Shown here piece by piece: positions 57,501-64,000 of a DNA stretch of 64,000 bases. Origin of the DNA: Leuctra nigra (Eukaryota > Arthropoda > Insecta > Plecoptera > Leuctridae); the NCBI GenBank assembly GCA_934045905.1, contig OW203762.1:19748345-19812344 (forward strand). The letters run 5' to 3'. Made by a program: the position numbers and the translations under genes. Under the pieces are notes generated by a model, which made no database searches, was not told the DNA's origin, and saw only the letters and a program-made list of their open reading frames with translations. Position 1 is the first letter of the stretch. The number at the start of each line of letters is the position of its first letter.

Positions 57501-60500
57501 CTGTCAAAAAATAAAAAAAAAAAAAAAATACATTCATCTTGAAATTAATTAATTACATATTTTTTTAAATTATTAATATCACTTAATTGGTAAAGAAGAT
57601 TTCGTTGAGGCACCTACATCTTTTGACATGTTGTACTACAATGTTTAATGAAACTCCTGTCAAAAAATAAAAAATAAAAAAAAATACATTCATCTTGAAA
57701 ATTTGAGTTTAATTATGCTAATTAATGAATGCTGATTAAGTCTTGTATCAACGAAATAGCATTGAAGCAATTAAATCCTAGGTGTGCGAATTTTTCTTTT
57801 AGTAAGTTTATGCTTTACAAACGGAATTTGAGTGTTAGTGTGACTAAAAAAAGTATGATCTTTTAATGAAAAATCGAATTAGATCAGATCAATTAATTAT
57901 TAATATCACTTAATTGGTAAAGAAGATTTCGTTGAGGCACCTACATCTTTTGACATGTTGTACTACAATGTTTAATGAAACTCCTGTCAAAAAATAAAAA
58001 ATAAAAAAAAATACATTCATCTTGAAATTAATTAATTACATATTTTTTTAAATTATTAATATCACTTAATTGGTAAAGAAGATTTCGTTGAGGCACCTAC
58101 ATCTTTTGCCATGTTGTACTACAATGTTTAATAAAACTCCTGTCAAAAAAAAAAAAAAAAAAAAAAATACATTCATCTTGAAAATTTGAGTTTAATTATG
58201 CTAATTAATGAATGCTGATTAAGTCTTGTATCAACGAAATAGCATTGAAGCAATTACATCCTAGGTGTGCGAATTTTTCTTTTAGTAAGTTTATGCTTTT
58301 CAAACGGAATTTGAGTGTTAGTGTGACTAAAAAAAGTATGATCTTTTAATGAAAAATCGAATTAGATCAGATCAATTAATTATTAATATCACTTAATTGG
58401 TAAAGAAGATTTCGTTGAGGCACCTACATCTTTTGACATGTTGTACTACAATGTTTAATGAAACTCCTGTCAAAAAATAAAAAATAAAAAAAAATACATT
58501 CATCTTGAAAATTTGAGTTTAATTATGCTAATTAATGAATGCTGATTAAGTCTTGTATCAACGAAATAGCATTGAAGCAATTAAATCCTAGGTGTGCGAA
58601 TTTTTCTTTTAGTAAGTTTATGCTTTACAAACGGAATTTGAGTGTTAGTGTGACTAAAAAAAGTATGATCTTTTAATGAAAAATCGAATTAGATCAGATC
58701 AATTAATTATTAATATCACTTAATTGGTAAAGAAGATTTCGTTGAGGCACCTACATCTTTTGACATGTTGTACTACAATGTTTAATGAAACTCCTGTCAA
58801 AAAATAAAAAATAAAAAAAAATACATTCATCTTGAAATTAATTAATTACATATTTTTTTAAATTATTAATATCACTTAATTGGTAAAGAAGATTTCGTTG
58901 AGGCACCTACATCTTTTGCCATGTTGTACTACAATGTTTAATGAAACTCCTGTCAAAAAATAAAAAATAAAAAAAAATACATTCATCTTAAAAATTTGAG
59001 TTTAATTATGCTAATTAATGAATGCTGATTAAGTCTTGTATCAACGAAATAGCATTGAAGCAATTACATCCTAGGTGTGCGAATTTTTCTTTTAGTAAGT
59101 TTATGCTTTTCAAACGGAATTTGAGTGTTAGTGTGACTAAAAAAAGTATGATCTTTTAATGAAAAATCGAATTAGATCAGATCAATTAATTATTAATATC
59201 ACTTAATTGGTAAAGAAGATTTCGTTGAGGCACCTACATCTTTTGCCATGTTGTACTACAATGTTTAATGAAACTCCTGTCAAAAAATAAAAAATAAAAA
59301 AAAATACATTCATCTTGAAAATTTGAGTTTAATTATGCTAATTAATGAATGCTGATTAAGTCTTGTATCAACGAAATAGCATTGAAGCAATTACATCCTA
59401 GGTGTGCGAATTTTTCTTTTAGTAAGTTTATGCTTTTCAAACGGAATTTGAGTGTTAGTGTGACTAAAAAAAGTATGATCTTTTAATGAAAAATCGAATT
59501 AGATCAGATCAATTAATTATTAATATCACTTAATTGGTAAAGAAGATTTCGTTGAGGCACCTACATCTTTTGACATGTTGTACTACAATGTTTAATGAAA
59601 CTCCTGTCAAAAAATAAAAAATAAAAAAAAATACATTCATCTTGAAAATTTGAGTTTAATTATGCTAATTAATGAATGCTGATTAAGTCTTGTATCAACG
59701 AAATAGCATTGAAGCAATTACATCCTAGGTGTGCGAATTTTTCTTTTAGTAAGTTTATGCTTTTCAAACGGAATTTGAGTGTTAGTGTGACTAAAAAAAG
59801 TATGATCTTTTAATGAAAAATCGAATTAGATCAGATCAATTAATTATTAATATCACTTAATTGGTAAAGAAGATTTCGTTGAGGCACCTACATCTTTTGA
59901 CATGTTGTACTACAATGTTTAATGTAACTCCTGTCAAAAAATAAAAAATAAAAAAAAATACATTCATCTTGAAAATTTGAGTTTAATTATGCTAATTAAT
60001 GAATGCTGATTAAGTCTTGTATCAACGAAATAGCATTGAAGCAATTAAATCCTAGGTGTGCGAATTTTTCTTTTAGTAAGTTTATGCTTTACAAACGGAA
60101 TTTGAGTGTTAGTGTGACTAAAAAAAGTATGATCTTTTAATGAAAAATCGAATTAGATCAGATCAATTAATTATTAATATCACTTAATTGGTAAAGAAGA
60201 TTTCGTTGAGGCACCTACATCTTTTGCCATGTTGTACTACAATGTTTAATGAAACTCCTGTCAAAAAATAAAAAATAAAAAAAAATACATTCATCTTGAA
60301 AATTTGAGTTTAATTATGCTAATTAATGAATGCTGATTAAGTCTTGTATCAACGAAATAGCATTGAAGCAATTACATCCTAGGTGTGCGAATTTTTCTTT
60401 TAGTAAGTTTATGCTTTTCAAACGGAATTTGAGCGTTAGTGTGACTAAAAAAAGTATGATCTTTTAATGAAAAATCGAATTAGATCAGATCAATTAATTA

Positions 60501-63500
60501 TTAATATCACTTAATTGGTAAAGAAGATTTCGTTGAGGCACCTACATCTTTTGACATGTTGTACTACAATGTTAAATGAAACTCCTGTCAAAAAATAAAA
60601 AATAAAAAAAAATACATTCATCTTGAAAATTTGAGTTTAATTATGCTAATTAATGAATGCTGATTAAGTCTTGTATCAACGAAATAGCATTGAAGCAATT
60701 ACATCCTAGGTGTGCGAATTTTTCTTTTAGTAAGTTTATGCTTTTCAAACGGAATTTGAGTGTTAGTGTGACTAAAAAAAGTATGATCTTTTAATGAAAA
60801 ATCGAATTAGATCAGATCAATTAATTATTAATATCACTTTATTGGTAAAGAAGATTTCGTTGAGGCACCTACATCTTTTGACATGTTGTACTACAATGTT
60901 TAATGTAACTCCTGTCAAAAAATAAAAAATAAAAAAAAATACATTCATCTTGAAAATTTGAGTTTAATTATGCTAATTAATGAATGCTGATTAAGTCTTG
61001 TATCAACGAAATAGCATTGAAGCAATTAAATCCTAGGTGTGCGAATTTTTCTTTTAGTAAGTTTATGCTCTACAAACGGAATTTGAGTGTTAGTGTGACT
61101 AAAAAAAGTATGATCGTTTAATGAAAAATCGAATTAGATCAGATCAATTAATTATTAATATCACTTAATTGGTAAAGAAGATTTCGTTGAGGCACCTACA
61201 TCTTTTGACATGTTGTACTACAATGTTTAATGAAACTCCTGTCAAAAAATAAAAAAAAAAAAAAAATACATTCATCTTGAAATTAATTAATTACATATTT
61301 TTTTAAATTATTAATATCACTTAATTGGTAAAGAAGATTTCGTTGAGGCACCTACATCTTTTGACATGTTGTACTACAATGTTTAATGAAACTCCTGTCA
61401 AAAAATAAAAAATAAAAAAAAATACATTCATCTTGAAAATTTGAGTTTAATTATGCTAATTAATGAATGCTGATTAAGTCTTGTATCAACGAAATAGCAT
61501 TGAAGCAATTAAATCCTAGGTGTGCGAATTTTTCTTTTAGTAAGTTTATGCTTTACAAACGGAATTTGAGTGTTAGTGTGACTAAAAAAAGTATGATCTT
61601 TTAATGAAAAATCGAATTAGATCAGATCAATTAATTATTAATATCACTTAATTGGTAAAGAAGATTTCGTTGAGGCACCTACATCTTTTGACATGTTGTA
61701 CTACAATGTTTAATGAAACTCCTGTCAAAAAATAAAAAATAAAAAAAAATACATTCATCTTGAAATTAATTAATTACATATTTTTTTAAATTATTAATAT
61801 CACTTAATTGGTGAAGAAGATTTCGTTGAGGCACCTACATCTTTTGCCATGTTGTACTACAATGTTTAATAAAACTCCTGTCAAAAAAAAAAAAAAAAAA
61901 AAAAATACATTCATCTTGAAAATTTGAGTTTAATTATGCTAATTAATGAATGCTGATTAAGTCTTGTATCAACGAAATAGCATTGAAGCAATTACATCCT
62001 AGGTGTGCGAATTTTTCTTTTAGTAAGTTTATGCTTTTCAAACGGAATTTGAGTGTTAGTGTGACTAAAAAAAGTATGATCTTTTAATGAAAAATCGAAT
62101 TAGATCAGATCAATTAATTATTAATATCACTTAATTGGTAAAGAAGATTTCGTTGAGGCACCTACATCTTTTGACATGTTGTACTACAATGTTTAATGAA
62201 ACTCCTGTCAAAAAATAAAAAATAAAAAAAAATACATTCATCTTGAAAATTTGAGTTTAATTATGCTAATTAATGAATGCTGATTAAGTCTTGTATCAAC
62301 GAAATAGCATTGAAGCAATTAAATCCTAGGTGTGCGAATTTTTCTTTTAGTAAGTTTATGCTTTACAAACGGAATTTGAGTGTTAGTGTGACTAAAAAAA
62401 GTATGATCTTTTAATGAAAAATCGAATTAGATCAGATCAATTAATTATTAATATCACTTAATTGGTAAAGAAGATTTCGTTGAGGCACCTACATCTTTTG
62501 ACATGTTGTACTACAATGTTTAATGAAACTCCTGTCAAAAAATAAAAAATAAAAAAAAATACATTCATCTTGAAATTAATTAATTACATATTTTTTTAAA
62601 TTATTAATATCACTTAATTGGTAAAGAAGATTTCGTTGAGGCACCTACATCTTTTGCCATGTTGTACTACAATGTTTAATGAAACTCCTGTCAAAAAATA
62701 AAAAATAAAAAAAAATACATTCATCTTAAAAATTTGAGTTTAATTATGCTAATTAATGAATGCTGATTAAGTCTTGTATCAACGAAATAGCATTGAAGCA
62801 ATTACATCCTAGGTGTGCGAATTTTTCTTTTAGTAAGTTTATGCTTTTCAAACGGAATTTGAGTGTTAGTGTGACTAAAAAAAGTATGATCTTTTAATGA
62901 AAAATCGAATTAGATCAGATCAATTAATTATTAATATCACTTAATTGGTAAAGAAGATTTCGTTGAGGCACCTACATCTTTTGACATGTTGTACTACAAT
63001 GTTTAATGAAACTCCTGTCAAAAAATAAAAAAAAAAAAAAATACATTCATCTTGAAATTAATTAATTACATATTTTTTTAAATTATTAATATCACTTAAT
63101 TGGTAAAGAAGATTTCGTTGAGGCACCTACATCTTTTGACATGTTGTACTACAATGTTTAATGAAACTCCTGTCAAAAAAAAAAAAATAAAAAAAAATAC
63201 ATTCATCTTGAAAATTTGAGTTTAATTATGCTAATTAATGAATGCTGATTAAGTCTTGTATCAACGAAATAGCATTGAAGCAATTAAATCCTAGGTGTGC
63301 GAATTTTTCTTTTAGTAAGTTTATGCTTTACAAACGGAATTTGAGTGTTAGTGTGACTAAAAAAAGTATGATCTTTTAATGAAAAATCGAATTAGATCAG
63401 ATCAATTAATTATTAATATCACTTAATTGGTAAAGAAGATTTCGTTGAGGCACCTACATCTTTTGACATGTTGTACTACAATGTTTAATGAAACTCCTGT

Positions 63501-64000
63501 CAAAAAATAAAAAATAAAAAAAAATACATTCATCTTGAAATTATTTAATTACATATTTTTTTAAATTATTAATATCACTTAATTGGTAAAGAAGATTTCG
63601 TTGAGGCACCTACATCTTTTGCCATGTTGTACTACAATGTTTAATAAAACTCCTGTCAAAAAAAAAAAAAAAAAAAAAATACATTCATCTTGAAAATTTG
63701 AGTTTAATTATGCTAATTAATGAATGCTGATTAAGTCTTGTATCAACGAAATAGCATTGAAGCAATTACATCCTAGGTGTGCGAATTTTTCTTTTAGTAA
63801 GTTTATGCTTTTCAAACGGAATTTGAGTGTTAGTGTGACTAAAAAAAGTATGATCTTTTAATGAAAAATCGAATTAGATCAGATCAATTAATTATTAATA
63901 TCACTTAATTGGTAAAGAAGATTTCGTTGAGGCACCTACATCTTTTGACATGTTGTACTACAATGTTTAATGAAACTCCTGTCAAAAAATAAAAAATAAA
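51561..64000 (+). repeat. Satellite array: 327-bp and 483-bp monomers in higher-order repeats
   Basis: The anchor GTCTTGTATCAACG recurs at 51587, 51914, 52241, 52724, 53051, 53378 and so on to 63735. Spacing is almost always 327 or 482-483 bp. The 483-bp form is the 327-bp monomer plus 156 bp, made of a partial second copy (from ATTATTAATATCACTTAATT to the A-rich tract) joined by TTAATTAATTACATATTTTT. The array runs off the window end. It is AT-rich with poly-A tracts, and no ORF of note was found. Confidence 0.97.

Overview
The window reads as AT-rich nuclear DNA of an animal. Coding exons are split by GT/AG introns, a LINE is present, and short foldback transposons and minisatellites are very dense. 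An insect, perhaps a hemipteran, is my best guess. This rests on general character and the gene family only; no sequence here fixes the species.

Two genes are supported, both on the minus strand and in tandem. Gene A (35404 to 22767, 11 coding exons, 638 aa by my splice model) is a complete ferric-chelate reductase 1 (FRRS1/SDR2)-type protein: signal peptide, Reeler domain, DOMON domain, cytochrome b561 core, cytoplasmic tail and a last membrane segment. Gene B (13365 to 607, 9 coding exons, 476 aa) is its paralogue. It keeps the same exon phases from the DOMON domain onward, and its 3' flank (1-500) matches the 3' flank of A (22180-22690). Its first exon joins the A-type signal peptide (exon 1) directly to the end of A-type exon 3. 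The whole Reeler domain and introns 1 and 2 are therefore gone, with the frame kept. The locus is thus a segmental duplication followed by domain loss, giving one Reeler-bearing and one Reeler-less predicted haem reductase.

The introns are full of mobile DNA. Intron 1 of B is almost entirely a 4.26-kb foldback element (about 8827-13083). Its arms carry a degenerate repeat of YY1-like, ETS-like and CRE-like motifs. Other B introns hold nested MITEs, a tRNA-derived SINE and two minisatellites that flank one exon. Intron 7 of A holds an antisense LINE (24968-28326) with an open 978-codon endonuclease/reverse transcriptase frame. Between A and B, and upstream of A, I see further MITEs, SINE copies, tandem duplications and otherwise unrecognised AT-rich sequence.

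From about 49.3 kb, and continuously from 51.56 kb to the window end, lies a satellite array. Its monomer is 327 bp, with a 483-bp variant made by a 156-bp internal duplication. These are arranged in a 1776-bp higher-order repeat and in a larger duplication of about 7.29 kb. No CRISPR, operon or bacterial feature is present. Only one small possible terminal exon (50722-50790, plus strand) hints at another host gene.
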